Positions 21,413 to 35,806 of a stretch of DNA of 64,000 bases are shown in pieces. The position numbers were made by a program, and so were the translations under genes. The stretch's first letter is position 1, and each line of letters starts with the position of its first letter. The notes below the pieces were generated by a model. The model was not told the origin of the DNA. It ran no database searches and saw nothing but the letters and a program-made list of their open reading frames with translations. The DNA is taken from assembly GCA_900312665.1 (NCBI GenBank), contig ONZQ02000008.1, positions 372,001 through 436,000 on the forward strand, written 5' to 3'. Origin of the DNA: Cephalotrichum gorgonifer (Eukaryota; Ascomycota; Sordariomycetes; Microascales; Microascaceae).

Positions 21413-22350
21413 GACTTGCGCCGGCTTCAGTATCGGATGGGCTGTAGCTGGTTGTAGGTCAAGGAAACATGCAGACTAGTAACAGACTCGCCGCAAACCA
21501 AGACTCCGTCAACTGTTTGGTAGTGGTGACAGACCAGCTTGGGGTTGAGTGGAGGGAAGAGTAGGTAGGTCGGAGATTCGACGCCTTAGTGGAATGACCC
21601 TGAAGGCGGCTTAATCCTCTGTGGTGAGAGTCCTCAGGGTGTCGGATCGCAAGTGCAAGGCGCGCGGCGCATTAACATGAGGGTGTTAGGTTACGAGTGG
21701 GCGCCGAGGCGTAAGGGTTGCTGCGGAGTGGTAGATGGCGAGAGGAGAAGAAGAGAAGATAAGAAGGGAGTAATACACAGAGGTAGAAGAAGAGTAAGGT
21801 CAGAAGAAGACGGTAATGGAGGCTGCAGGAGAGTAAGAAGTCCTGCGGCGCACGAGAACTTGGTCGGACGCGGTCGAAGTGTAGTACGGTACTCGCTCGT
21901 AGGAGCAAGCTAACAGGTCGACGAAGGAAGAAGATCAGCAGCAGGGCATGGGGAGGACGTCCAGTAATATCTCCCCTGGCGCTGTTCTTGTGGCAAAGGC
22001 GAGAATGGCGAACCAGTGATATGAGAGAAAAAGTACTGGCTCCGTCAAGGCGCTTTGTGGACGAGTTCATAGCAGTGGAGACTTGGAGGGACATGTGCCT
22101 TGGTGTGGAGGGGCCCGCCGCATGTTATTCGGGATCAGAAAGCCACACGGTTGACAGGTAATAGCCCGCAGGCACAACCAGGTGTACATGTACGTACAAA
22201 TACGGAGGGCGGAGCTTTGAGTGCGGCGTGGAAGGTGGGCCAGCACCCTCGACGGAGATGGAGCCGGGGGGGAAGAGGGGGGAGGGGTGGGTCGAGGTGA
22301 CTATGGAAGGGTGAAAGGGGGGGGGGGGGCGGTACTATCACCCCACCACT
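21413..22350 (-). promoter_or_regulatory. Upstream region of the Zn2Cys6 gene
   Basis: On the minus strand this is a long pyrimidine-rich leader (about 21700-21860 is GA-rich on the plus strand), as is common for fungal regulatory genes with long 5' UTRs. A G homopolymer lies at 22317-22328. No separate gene is seen. Confidence 0.45.
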
Positions 22351-25300
22351 ACGAGTTGGAGTGAAGAAGGAGCCATGGGGACGGTCGTCCCCTCAAAGGG
22401 AGTGCAAAAGGTAAGATCCGGGACCCACTTGGTACTTGTACAAGTACAAGTATCGAGGCATCCTTTTTGGGGCATGGATAGACAAAATCTCGTCAGCAGG
22501 GAAGAGATGAGAGTACTCGTACAAGTAGGGGTACAGGTACGAGTCTTGCCACAGCGATCCCACCCATGGCCGAGCGTGGCTCGGTTGCACCATCTCGACT
22601 TTGACGGGGTACAGGGCTGGCGGGACTGGCAGGACTGGGAGGACCCTGGTTCCGGCCCACTAATGTGTTTCGTGGGAGATTGTGGACCCATGTACTGGAG
22701 TGACTCGGGAAGGGAAGGCATGGCCTGAAAGCCACATGGACGGATTAGGAATGATCGCGGTATTCCTTTGTTCTTTTCGAAGTATTACTCGTGGTACTCA
22801 CAAAGTCTCTATCGCTGGCCAAAATTATTTACGAGTACTCGTATGTGTAGGTACTCCTACTTGTACTTCATGCCCTGAACCTTATCCACCGCGGAGTGGA
22901 GTGGAGTGTGTGTGTGGTTTGGAGAGGGCGGTTGCCACCAGTCCCGCGTCTCAGTACCGGGCCTTGCAACCACCACACTCCTACCCCAGAAATACCGCGG
23001 TACCGCGTGCACCATCGACGTTATGCTATGTCTCATCCTGCCAGCAGAGTTAGAGAGAGAGACAGGGAGAGAAGGGGGGGAGAGAACCGGCGCAAACTGA
23101 CGCAAACAACTTCCATCACTAGGAATACCTCGCCTCTAGAAGAAGAAAAAAAAAACGTCGCACCACACCAGGGGATAAGAGGGGGGTGAATGTTAGAGCA
23201 TGGGTGGGCCCAACGATGTGTAGGGAAACTCGGCAACGACTACAGCTGCTCACGGACTCTGCTTGCAAGGGGCTTCGGAGTTGGCGGTATTCAAACCCCA
23301 GCATGAACATCATCATCTCAGCAATGCGACGTATCGTAGTTGTACAGGTAAGTAAATACCCTGCCCGACCTGTCGACAAGCTAGTTCAGCGACTCGGTGG
23401 TTGCCAGGAGGCATAGCCCTCTCCCCCGGGAAATAATCATTAGGGCCGGGATGTAGCTTGATCATTGCCCTGGTGGCTTGTTCCCTTGCATGATATTGAC
23501 TCCTGCAGGCCATGCCCAGAAAAAGCAGCGAAGCTGTGCTGTGTTGGGCGTTGATTTACGCACTCGGATCATGCCTTTGGGGCTAGACCTGTTTTGGCCA
23601 TGATGTGCAGATAGAAGGCCACAGGCGGAATTTTTGCAAACCAAGCATGCTGCGGGATAATCCCAATTCAGCCATGACGGGGATAGGGAGTCGGGCTGGG
23701 CGTGTGATAATACCAATACGTACTCATGGTTGCATGCTCCGTACCCGTCCCCGTGAAAGTATGAGTAAGTACATGGACCCGACCGATGCATCATTACGGC
23801 CCGAATATTCATGGATCGATCCGTCTCCCGATGATTCGAGTACTACTTGTACTACTCCACCCCATGTCCAGGGTGTCCAGGGATGATCCACCTGTCAAGA
23901 AGCATGCACTGGTGCGGGTTTGGATCAAGTCGCCAGCTGTGGGGCTGGAACATGTAATATCCGTACATGTAATAATACGGATGGGGTGCAGAAATACTTG
24001 CACATTCCTCTTGCGCGAGCTAGACGTGGAGTCGTGGATCTGCATAGTCAGCGCACATGCACTTGTGCGAGTATACTCTACATTATCCACCAGGATTCGG
24101 ATTCTCTGCGTCGGAGCGCCGTACCGTCGGCTTAGCGTACATGCATCCTCTATTCTTCCCCTCATCAACCTCACCCATGTCTACAATCCGAATACCCTAA
24201 TAATACCTCGCGAGACACTTACCGCAGCCTCGGGGTCGACGAGATTGCGTTCGAAGCCAACGCAGGTCAGTGGGGCGTAGGCGGGTGCATTCATGGTTGT
24301 GGGTACCTGGACGACCCCACTAGAACGTATTCGTATCGTGGCGTCGAGGACAGATCGATCTACTCGCCACGTTTATTATCTCCCCCCGTCACGTACGCGC
24401 GGAACGCGAGATGACGATCGCCACAATGGCGCAAGGGGTGTCGTGGCGGTGCTGACAATATGGGCCTGGAGGCGCTCTCAAAAACGCGTGGCGCGCCGTG
24501 TCGTCAAATGAGAGCGAGGGAGGACCCCATTCATGGCGTCTCCAGCTCGGTAGAATATTCCGCTCGATTCCGTTCAAACGTCCAGACGCGGCTCGTTGTG
24601 GGCCGGTGAGTCTCCGGTGCGCCTGGCGGTTTCAGGCAAGGCAAGATTCCAAGCCAAAAAAGCAGAATCTAGAAGCTGCCGATGCCACCGCCAAGGACTT
24701 CCGAAGGGGATTCGAAGGGTGGGTATCCATGTCCAGATCTGCTAGCTCTTCGGGGAATCACCACATCCAGACCGGGAAAATTGGCGGTAAATTGGCGACC
24801 TCTATTCTTTTTTAAGTAGTGGGTTCCAAACAGGAATGGACTTGCGAGCTAATGGTAATGGCGCCTCCGGTCTGGGGGGGTCGCGTGCCTTCCTGGACAT
24901 CAGATGTCTTAACGCCGACAGGACTGTCCGACCCAACCCCGAACCTTGCTTGTGACACGGAGGGAAGGTGGCCAGGTCCATCTAGCGAAGGCATTTGCGA
25001 TGGAGAACGGCAAGAGCCACCGGGTGCCTTATAGGTGCTGGGGTAGATGCAAGTACTTCCCTGGGGGGACATACACTCGACGGAACAATTGGCGGTAGTC
25101 ACCAAAATATATGCATAGATATATATCACAATAGCCGATCTTCCCCGTGCTGACCGACTCCTATCGCTTCCGGAATGTGGTGATCTTCATGTAATGGGCG
25201 CGGTAAAGAATCATTGCCTTTCCATCTGATCTAACCCATGTGCGGAGCCGTAATACGAAAATCTGCGGTGCCTAATAACAGCATATAGAATGATAAGCAA

Positions 25301-28300
25301 TTAGGCGGAATATTAGATGTGATAACCGGAAGCGGAGGTGGTGATGGATTGACGGTGCTGGTTGACCCGGCCCTGGTTGCACACACATCCAAATTGGGGT
25401 CCAACGCATGCTCGCCGGGCAACAAATTGCGGCTGATGCGAGGACGGGATGGGGGTGCACCGGGCTGCCTTGGTCCCGCTCCCGGGCTATATTTGCCCGA
25501 GTATTATTATGGAAATATTCAAAGGCCGGGCTACCGGATTTACACTGCTCTATCGAATATCATATATCACATTTTCCTTTTACGGAACGGATTGCTCGTC
25601 TCGTTGGGCCCGTCACAGCCGGACTCCGGGTCGGGCAGGATATTATCCGTCGCGCCTCTCACCTTCTCTCTCAATCTGCGAACACGAGCACGATAAGCCG
25701 GTTACTTGATTATTAGACCCACTGGCGGAGCAGACGCCAGCAGGTTCAATATCCAATTCGCCCGCCGAGATAAATTGTGGGCCGGCCGTTTTATTTCCTA
25801 AAGTATTAAAGGTTTCTTCGACTCTAGAACAGGTGGTTACTACGAGTAGAGCAGAGCGGAATGGGCATTCGGAAAGTGCAGACCCATGGTTGTACGACGT
25901 GATAGCTCGGGTAATATTATAGGGTTTTTATGGAAAGTACTTGTACGGGTGCACATTCCAAGGTAACGGAAACGGAGTAATAATAGCTATGGGGTGGAAA
26001 ATCCCCACATTCCCGTCCCTCCCATGCCTCCTTCCCATGGTTCCACTGCCCTGTGGATCGTCACCGGCGTAACCTCAACGTGCCATCGAGTCGACTTCAG
26101 CGATTTTTTTTATTTCATTTTCCTTTTGATTACTTTGTATTTTCTTTCTGTTCCTCTTTCATCTCCTCTTGAACTATTTTCGCGATCCCTTGTTTTTCCC
26201 TTCTAGAACTTTCGTTTCACGTTAAAAAGCGGAGTAACCCGCCACTCCTAAGAGTGTGGTGTCCGCCGCCTCGCCTGCTACCACCAAGCCACATCAACGG
26301 TCCTGTCGGTGGGGGTGGGGGTGGCGGCGGGAAGTGGCGGACCGTGTGTGGCTGGCCATTGACCCACCTGGCACCTCATTCGCCCTCTTCATGGTGTGAA
26401 TAATACTCTCCGTCCGTCTAAGTCAGAGGACACAGCCGTCAATCGGCATCGCAATGCGTGCAACTTGTATCTCCGGGAAAAGAAAGGTCCCATAATTCGG
26501 TTGCCATTCCGAGGGTATCATCCGATTTGTGCGTCCTCGTACACCATTCGGGCACTGTCTCTTTCTTTCCGATGGCGGTGCTGCCACAACGCGTACTCGT
26601 AGTACTCGTACAAGTTGCAGCGCGGGCCACTGCAGGGACTTAAGGACCGGGACTGGAAATCCCCACCCACACACTCAACGGCTCGGACGCGGCAGGGTCA
26701 GTTGCACGCGGGACAAGTTCCGAAGCACATCTTTGTACAAGTACGAGTATGGTGTACAAAAGCAAGGTACAACATGCCTCCCCCCCGGATCCACTCTGTG
26801 CACTCCATACTCGACCATGCAACCTAGCGCTCCAAATTCATTCGTGTACACAAGTGTGTGAGAGGCGGTAGTGTCGTCGTCTGGTGGCACGGCTCTCCCC
26901 ACTTCCACTCATCGTCTCCAGCTTCACAAAATTCCTGCGCCTATCCGCTGTTGACCGAAACCTCCGGCCCTCTCAGACGCCTAACTTCCATCACACGTCG
27001 CCGCAAGCTCAATCTTGTGGCACGCGACTGAGGGGGGTCTGTATATGAGTAATACTGCATCAGTTGCGGAGAAACATCACCGGAGAGAGGCGCATGAGAG
27101 TGAGATGAGGCGCTCGGCTCGGAACATACATTGCGGCATGTGTATGCTCCAGCGAAGTAAGGGCGGGTATGAGTGCCCGCAATACACCCAGCTCTGTGCC
27201 AAGAACCTTGCCTTATTTTTTTTTTCTTCACTGACGCCTGGGGAGCGGGGTGTGGATTCAACATTCACCCCAACAGGGAGTTAGAGGGGGAGTTAGACGG
27301 GGGGCTATCCCTCGATCTATCGTGCATTCGGTATTCCCTTCCCCCGCTAAAAGACAAGCTTTGCGCTTGGTATACCGAAGGCCACCCGAAACGTGTCCGA
27401 GCCTGTATTCGTACCTGAGCCATAGTGGCGAACACTTGCGCAAGTTCCGAGAATGTCAAAGCGGAGAATCCAAAGAGACTGTACGATGAAGGGGCACCAC
27501 CCTTTAGGTTTGCTGTTTAACAACCATGACTCGTGCCTCAGAGTCAGCCTCCCTCAAGTCCGGCTCTCGGACAGGGCAGGGGGCCGGCCACTTGGAGGCT
27601 TACGAGTACCTGTACAACTACACTACCAGATGGCGTGGGTTCCATCGTGGTCGATCTGGGAAAAGTCGTTGCGACGGGGCAGTCCCACCCTGTTTGTCTC
27701 CGACTAGAAGTGGAGTAGTCGCCCCCTGTTCTCTCTGTGAATTTAGACCTCAGACTTGTAACAGTTCGCCCCGTGGGCGAAGAGGAGTGGCAGAACGTCC
27801 GGCCGCAACGCCCGTCAGGGGCCCACTGTGTCCTCTGCCAACGGCGATAACTCGCCACGTCCGTCGAGGACAGAGTACAGGTACGAGTAGGCCATATGAA
27901 TAGATTGGAAACTATTAGTATCCCTGAGGCTAGGCCGTTCTTGGGATGCGGGGGGAACATGGTGGATGTTTGTGCGAGGTTCATGGTGTCAGTATTCAAG
28001 GACGGCAGACTCCGTCTTTGAGTACTCGTACTTTCGTGTTGCGTAAGTTGCATCACACGTAGCGTTTTACAAGTACTTTGTATGGCAGAAACGCCTCGAT
28101 TATTATCCTCCGGCTTCAGTATCAGAGAGTTGGCCACAATGGCCGCATCACCCCCACCGCCTTCCCGACGAGAATCGTACTGCTAACACTCATGGCACGG
28201 CTATTAGCGTCTCCGAAGTTGGACCTTCCGTGAGAGGCAAGAATTCCATTCTATTCGAACCTCGCCATTTATGTACGATACTAAGTACTCCAAGTCGGGT

Positions 28301-28776
28301 GGATACAACAGTGTGATGGCCCTTGACCATTAATCGAGTTTCCTCCGCAATACGGAGGAAAATAACGTCTGCAAATAAGTACTTCTAGATCGACTTAGCG
28401 AGACGGGACGCCAACGACGGCGCTAACTTAGTCCCATTCAAACACGTGGACTAGTAGACGCTAGAAACCACTAGCGCCAGTTTTTATCATCTCACTCGTG
28501 CCTGCCAAACGCGGCGCAGATTAGTCCAGGTACAAACCTGTCGAAACTCGTAGTAGTCGCGAACGCCTCAACGCGTGATTCTCCGTCATACTCGTTCGAC
28601 ATCCAAGCCACAAGCCGCCACTTCTACCCAAGAGGGAAGGTGTGGCTAGTAACTTTCGTATAATGGAACGTTTGTGGCCAGAATGGAATATAATTGAACG
28701 GGGAAGAATATATCAGGCTGTGAGTGCGAACACAACTCAGCCGCGCGTCCCAGGAGTTGGGGCGCTGGGCGATATC

Positions 28777-28811
28777 ATGTCGTGCGAGTCCGAAATGTCG
28801 TGCGAGTCCGA
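28777..28811. repeat. Tandem duplication, 18-bp unit
   Basis: ATGTCGTGCGAGTCCGA occurs twice head to tail with an 18-bp period. Local duplication inside the gene desert. Confidence 0.85.
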
Positions 28812-31800
28812 GTGGCTGCACAAAGTACGGAGCTCAAGTACCTGTACCCTCAACTCCGATTTAGCAACCTTTGCCAAATCCGTCCGCCACTCGCCCAGAA
28901 TACCACGCTGCCGAATGGCATATTGATATTGGCCACTGTGGTGGGTATTATTAGCAAGTGTTCCCGTCGGGGTTGCCCGTAATAAACAATATTAACTGCG
29001 GGTGCTGACTCTTGTTTTTGGGGTGGCATGCATGTTAGTTTATTCCCGCGCCCCCGCCCGCGCGTCCGCAAGCGGTTTGGACGAGCACTCGTACGTAGTA
29101 AGTGCTATTATTATGCTATTATTGCGTCAGTCTAGTCGTCCGGATGCAAGCGAGCGAGCCTTGCGTTATGTTAATCTTCCAACAGTATTGATTGTCGCCG
29201 AGGCCACGGTTGCTGTCCCGTCGGGGTATTCTTTCTCCGGCTCAGGCCAGCGCAGTCTACGTACGGCTCTAATACAGCATGTAGGGAGGGGGAATTTTAG
29301 TACTTCACCCCTCCCCAAAGTCAATTCCCATACATATTATAGAGGGAGGACGTCGTCCACGGACTTGCACTCATACAAATGCGGACAAGAGTTTGCCGAA
29401 CTTATATTCCTACCTAGTCATTGAAAGAAATCCAAACGCCCACAACATTCGGGCCTTCCCCCAAGGGCATATCTTTTCAGCCTTTCTTTATTGGTGCCCC
29501 TCATCCCCACATCCAAGGAATACGAATACGCTCTTCACCCCATCTTCTGAGCACAACTCTACCAGTGGAAAAGCTCCGCTGGATGCTGGCAATCCTCGGT
29601 ACCATGTTTGCTCTTGCATGAGATGTGCCGTTCTGTCCCGCACGATCGTCGCTCATCCCAATCCGGAGCTATGCTCCGGAGCTGACTACCATCTGTGGAA
29701 GTGCGCGCACTTGTATGGGTACGAGTCGGGGCAAGATGGTCAGAAAGACGGCTCCCAGTGTAACGGCGCGATGCTACTCACCCCGGCTTTGCACCGCCGT
29801 AAGTCTTTTCCGGTGGGGGAGGGGAAGGGGTGTGTGTGAAGCGGGCGACGCCATCCCTGCGATCCCTGTGGGTGTCTTCCACACTCCAACTCACCTCGCG
29901 GCCACCACCCTCTGCACCATGACACGGTTCGCGGGCCATGTTTCAAGTCCGGAGTTAATAAGTTTCCTGCAGAGGTGAGGGTTCCATTCTGAGCGTGATG
30001 CGAGCGGCTGCCAAATTGGGACCCACAAATGGAGGTCCAAGTAGTACAGGGATCATAGGACTCAGGGACTCGTCCTTGTGGTACTTGTACTTGAAAACAC
30101 GCACACACACATCATGGTACCCTCCATATTCTAGCTGTGGATTGCAAACAAGAAGTGGAGAACGTTGCCCTCGTGGTATATTTTAACGACGCACTCCGTT
30201 GCGAAAAGAGATTCGTCCACGGGAATTCACTCGGCACTTGAACTCGCGGGCAGTGCTTCCATATTTTGAAGGTATTTTCTTCAAGGTGAGGTAAGCGCGA
30301 TCGAGGAGGGTACGTAATATATACGTACCGCGGCAACGTGATGTAATTCCTTGTGATGGACCATGGAGCTGGGTCGTACACGACCTGTTTGGGGGTGGAG
30401 TGGGTGCAGGTGCGAGTCATGGAGCAGTGCATTCTCGTCATGGAGTACCAATTACAGGGGAGCTACAGGGGACTCATCCAGGCCGGCCAGTCGACCCTCG
30501 GTAATGCACCCGACTGTGGGCGATCTCTTGCTCCCCATCCGGACCCTAAGTAACTACAAGTATAAGTACTAGGTATAGTTCGAAGCGATATTTTTACTAG
30601 CCTTAATAACTCCTCCCCATCGTGAACGGAATTTCCGCCGCCCCCTGACCCCACCCCGACTCCCTACTCGAATGGAAAACAGTAGCTCCCAAATGAATCA
30701 CGTACGTAAGAAAAGAAACGAAGGAAAAAACCGTTGGTGCTAACAATCACACTTGTTCTCGAACCAAAAAAATAACGTGGTTCTGCTCTGAAGATCTGCA
30801 CCTCATTCCCTCCTATTTCAGCTCCAATGGGGGGCTATGCAAAAACGGAATGCGGGTTAGTGGGCGCGCTAGCGGACGGCACTTTGTTTGACAATGCGAG
30901 AATAGGCATGATCGGCGGGAGCCGAACCAGAGCCATGGCAACATCGTGGATCGGTTTCGGACAAGGGGGGGGGCGAAAGGGGGGACTCCCCTGTCTCTGA
31001 GCGACGCCCGACAGCCGTCAAGGTTCCAGATGGCAGAGCACATCTCTCAGAGGGAGCGTGCGAGACGTGGTACTATGTATTCAGGATTCCATCGGCTGAG
31101 CAAGGATCGAGCTTCTGGCCTCAGGGAAGAGATCGGCAGCAATCACCCATGCGGAAGCAAGGGGACACCAGGAACAGTGTCCCGAGAGTGCGTCCGAACT
31201 GAGAGATGACAAGGGTGGGTGCCCTTGCATACTTGTACTTATCCAGAACGAGTACAAGGAAACGAGCAAGAATGATATATGGTACGAGTTATAATAATAC
31301 GTGGTACAAGTAATAGGAGTAAGGGTCCAGGATAATAGCAGTCTCGCGCCTTTGGTGAGCGCGTTGTACCGATATCCCACAGACACCATAATTAAATGGC
31401 GAGACGATCCCAATTGATGTCAAGAGAGGACTTTTGGCACCGTTACTCAGATTATTCCTTTCAGGGAAATCGCTCTCTCGGACTTTGCGAGTTCCGACGA
31501 GTACGGGGGCGGGGACAGGAGCTCTCAGGGACGAGATGGGGATAAAACTACTCCGTAGCCGCCCAGGGTACGTCGTACCGTAGGGCTGGTCGTAGCCAAT
31601 GTTCCTACATGTATTGCGCGCATGTACTTGTACGAGAGAGAAGGGAGCTGTGCAATGGCTACTTTTCGGTATGATGGATTCTTATCACGAAACCTGCCTC
31701 CTGCCGTTTTTGTCGTTCTTGCAATCGAGAGGGCGCCTCCCGGCCGAGAGTAAGTCACCGGTTCCGAATCCAGGTACGAGTACAAGGAGGCCGATGCAGG

Positions 31801-34800
31801 ACGATAAAATATTACTCGCACTGAGAAGGGACTGCAGGTGTCAAAATCTGGCTTGGTGGGTGTAAGCTTATTTCTTCCGGGGTATGGAGTATTAATAATT
31901 ACATGTACTCCTTCCGTCCAAGTACAAGTACGAGTACGCAGCATTTTGGGTGCGGAACTAACGTCTGCGTAGTCAGCGACAGGGTGGCCTTACCCGAAAG
32001 GGAAAACGGAACGACCTGGATCCTCTTCTTTGATTGCCCCTCGCAAGACAAGACGTAGTACCGCTAGTTCCTGGACAACAAGTAGTTCTCCTACGGTCTA
32101 CCCGTTATATCCGATGCTGGCTCCAAGACAGATTCTATATACCAGTGCAAGCACACGTAGCTCTACGAGTACGACTTCGAGTACCAATATGGGTACGACG
32201 AGGAAACGTGCACGATGCACCCGGTGGCTGTGGCGCAAGGGAGTTAGGCCTTGAGAAGGGCTCTCAGGTTGACTTGGGGCACGAGTCCCGGGCGGTTGGA
32301 GGGGTTCCGATTCGCAGGCGGAACCTCTGCCCGCGGGCGGGTTGCCCCGAGTTATTCAGGGGGCGTGCGTCCCGTTGTCCCGTCTTACGGGGTATAGATA
32401 CTTACAAAACCTCCGCTCCTCATTCTTCGGGGTGGTCCTGGCCACGTTGAAATCACCAAAACCTTGGCACAAGTCCCCGTCCGCCAGAATACCCCCTCAA
32501 TACCTCCGTTTGAGCTTTCTCCGAACTGCAACCTGCCCGTCAAAGCGGGCAGTCCCCACTCCCCCTTTCGCGAGTACGTACTGGTATCATTGCCAGGTAA
32601 CGAGTACTTGTACGAGCACGGGGCCTCCCGAGTGATGCCTGTTCGGGAAGCTCGATCGGCATCGCGCGCCCTTCTTTCCGGGACTAGGTTGGTTCCACAG
32701 GCGCTACAACGCCATGTTTTGCTTCCTTCGAAGTGATACCGTAGCAGTAGGACCGAGAGCTCGGGTGAAAAGCGAGCACACCTATCATCTTTCATTGTTA
32801 CAAGTACTCGTCGATGCGGGTCCGCCATCTCGGAGTACTCCGGGCTCATCCTACTAATAATACTTGTTCTCGTGGGGTCGGGGTTGCTGGTCGTCGAGCA
32901 AGTGGAGTGGAGGGGGAGCGACCGTTAGATTTGCTCCGCTCCTGTGCGTCCTTCCTTCGAAATCCATTCGAGCTTGATTACCAGGTTTTTTTTTTCTTCC
33001 AAACAGTGCCCGTCCTCGAAGTAGTTATACCTGTGCAGCACCTGTGTGATGTGACCTGAAGGGGATGTTGGAGTACTTGTACTTGAGGATTATCCCACAT
33101 GGATGATGGAGAAAATCGAGAACCAAGTCAGGGTTTGTACTACTCTTACGAGAAACTCCATACAGGAAGGACGTAATACGACCGGGTGCTACGTATGACG
33201 TACTTACAAGCACCCTTCCCATTCCCCTCATCACCTCCCTCTTGTTATCCTTTGCCAGGCGGGTCGCGAACAGCGGCGAAATCTTACTTGTTGAGGTGCT
33301 TGGACTTGTACTAGCAGGTGTCACACCCTATGAGTACTTCGTACAGTAAGGTCGGTGGTAGGCAGGATGATTGGCAGGCGGGAGAAGATAAAACTGACTC
33401 GACGTGCCAGGCCCCTGCACGGAGCAGACATGACAGGCACGACTCACGTCCAAACCAGGCAAACTTCAACAGCGATCACTCCTCCTCCGAAGTACGTAGT
33501 ACTCGTAGTAAGGGGATGGAGAAACCGGGGTCCCGAGGGGAGGGATGGAGAGGCCCGTGGTCGTCTAGATTTGGAATGTGCACCGAGCCGCGAATCACAA
33601 GGCAGGTGTCAGGATGGCGGGTCGGGGCGAAACGAAAATACCTGTACTGGAGGTTCTGTCGATCTGCGTTTGCATGTCCTCTTTGGGCCAAGCTGCTGAT
33701 TTGCAGGATCCAATCCTTCTTTCTGGAGTAACGAGTGCGAGCATTGCCAGTGGCCCCAAACCTTTTGACAACTACTGAGTACTACGAGTACCATCATGTT
33801 AACCGCAGAGAGTCGAGTATCTGTAATCCCTCGGGATTCTACGTACGCATTGCCTACGAGGGGGGGCTCACGAGTCCATTTTCGAGTATGAGAAGTAGGT
33901 ATGACTAAATCCGTGTCCCTCATTTGCCCAAGGTGGCTTCCCTGGGAGAGATCGAACACCCGATATCTCCTTCTTCCCTACTACAGACCCATGTTGGATA
34001 TGCTCGAGCGAGAAACCTGGCAAACAGGTCGCTTCCCTCTCCTCCTCCCCCCCTGGGACCCACATCAAAGCCCATGCCTGCTTCCCCCTTTTCGACATTC
34101 TCCCAGGCAGAACTGCCATGCGGAATTTCTGAAAACGTACTGAGTATGTGATCTAGCCCGTAAGGGGAGCTATGATGCTATAGTGCGTGCTCGTAATTTG
34201 TACAACTTGATCCCAGGAGTCGATGGCCAGGGTTAGGGTTGGGAGGGAGGCCGAGTACTGCGTATGTTCGTGCGTCCAAGGGTAGTACGGAGTAGACGAA
34301 GCGCACTTGCGTCCCAGGTTCCCGGATGCGAGGCCGCGGACGCAACATGCATGCCAACGGCGTCACAAGCGTCTCGCTAAGGCTTGCATGTATTACGCGG
34401 TAATCTCGGGCGGAATACCCTCGTCCAGACACGGTTAGACCGGACGCAGATCCTGTCTCCTGCGATGCAGAGACATGGGAGGGGATGCGAGGCCAGGTAG
34501 CACTTCGAGGAGGCATCTCGCGAGTCATCCGTGCATGCAGGTATACTTTAGCGTATGCGCGAGCGAAGGAAGGCACAAGGAGGTGCGGGGGTCTCGGCGG
34601 CAAGGGAGGGAAGCAGAGGAGCAATGCCGCACGTCAGCAAATTGGTTATCAGGGGCCGTGAGCGTGAGGATTGTAAGTGGATGTACTTGCGTAGAGGGGG
34701 TGGGGGAATAAGGCAAAGTCATTACCTCTCCCACACGAGCGAGAGAAGAGAGGTTGTAAGACCTCCGTTGTCCGGAGAGTTTAATTCCTCCGTCGCTCTA

Positions 34801-35786
34801 CCCATCCAGATGTATGTGGTGAAGCAAAGCGCCCTGGCCCGCTCGGGCTCGAGGATTATCATGGTAGACTGCAGTCATGAATTAGTCGTAGCAATAGATC
34901 CCAAGAAGGCGTGTCTTTGTATAAGTATAAGTCTGGAATAGGTCCTTAGCTAACTCGACGTGCTGGCCACAATGCAATGCGGGAGTATGACAGAACCACT
35001 GCTAGGCACGAAGGGAGCCCCTGCGCCGGAGTGCCAAGGGATCGGTCAACCCTATGCGGCTCTGCTTCCGGGCTCATGAGACACCACCGAGACGCCGGGC
35101 CGCTGGGAGATGTGGCCGTCATGCTTCTCCCGGCCTGTGGATGAAAAGCTGCGGCCGGGATAGGTGTGAAAAGGGGAAGCAGCGTTGATTCAAGCCTGGC
35201 AGTGACATCCTCCGGCCCTGTGCCCGATCGGGCACAGCAAGGTTCCCTGGTATGCTATGGTTTGCGAGACGCTACATTCCGATCATTCTACAGACCGACC
35301 CACGAGGTTTAGATTCTCAACGTCCCTGGTGGGACGCCATGGTGTTGTCAAGGAGGGAGAGCGATCTGTCGATGTGAGAGACCTGTCAAGGAGAGGGAGC
35401 GCATGGAGCTCGAGTCTATGATCATTCTTAAACGAGGGGCGCGCCCTGTGTCGACTTGCCATTCACATTTCTCCAGCCTATCTTGCCTCACAAGCGAAGC
35501 GACCTCGCCTCCACAGTCTCTTCCCCCCGCTTCCAGAATCTGAGCTTGCAAGCCCCCCCCCCAAAAAAAATACGTTGTTCCCGGCAAAAACTCAGGCGGG
35601 AGCAATTCCGCTTCCTCTGCAGCCTCGCTTATTCCCCGTGTGCATAGCACCATATACCGGACCAGATACCGGACCCTCACAAAATCTCCCATTCTCTGTC
35701 CCAAAGTCTTATTACGACGTCGCTCCCTTCCACAATAGAACAGGGGGGGTAGAGTGGGGAAGGTGTAAAGGAGGCGGGGTTAACAG

Positions 35787-35806
35787 NNNNNNNNNNNNNN
35801 NNNNNN
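35787..35806. other. Assembly gap (20 N)
   Basis: Exactly 20 N flanked by G-rich sequence inside the gene desert. True size unknown, so more repeat sequence may be missing here. Confidence 0.95.

Noticed and set aside
27544..28137. 197-codon minus-strand frame in the desert
   Set aside because: Overlaps several open plus-strand frames, no domains, and repeat motifs run through it.
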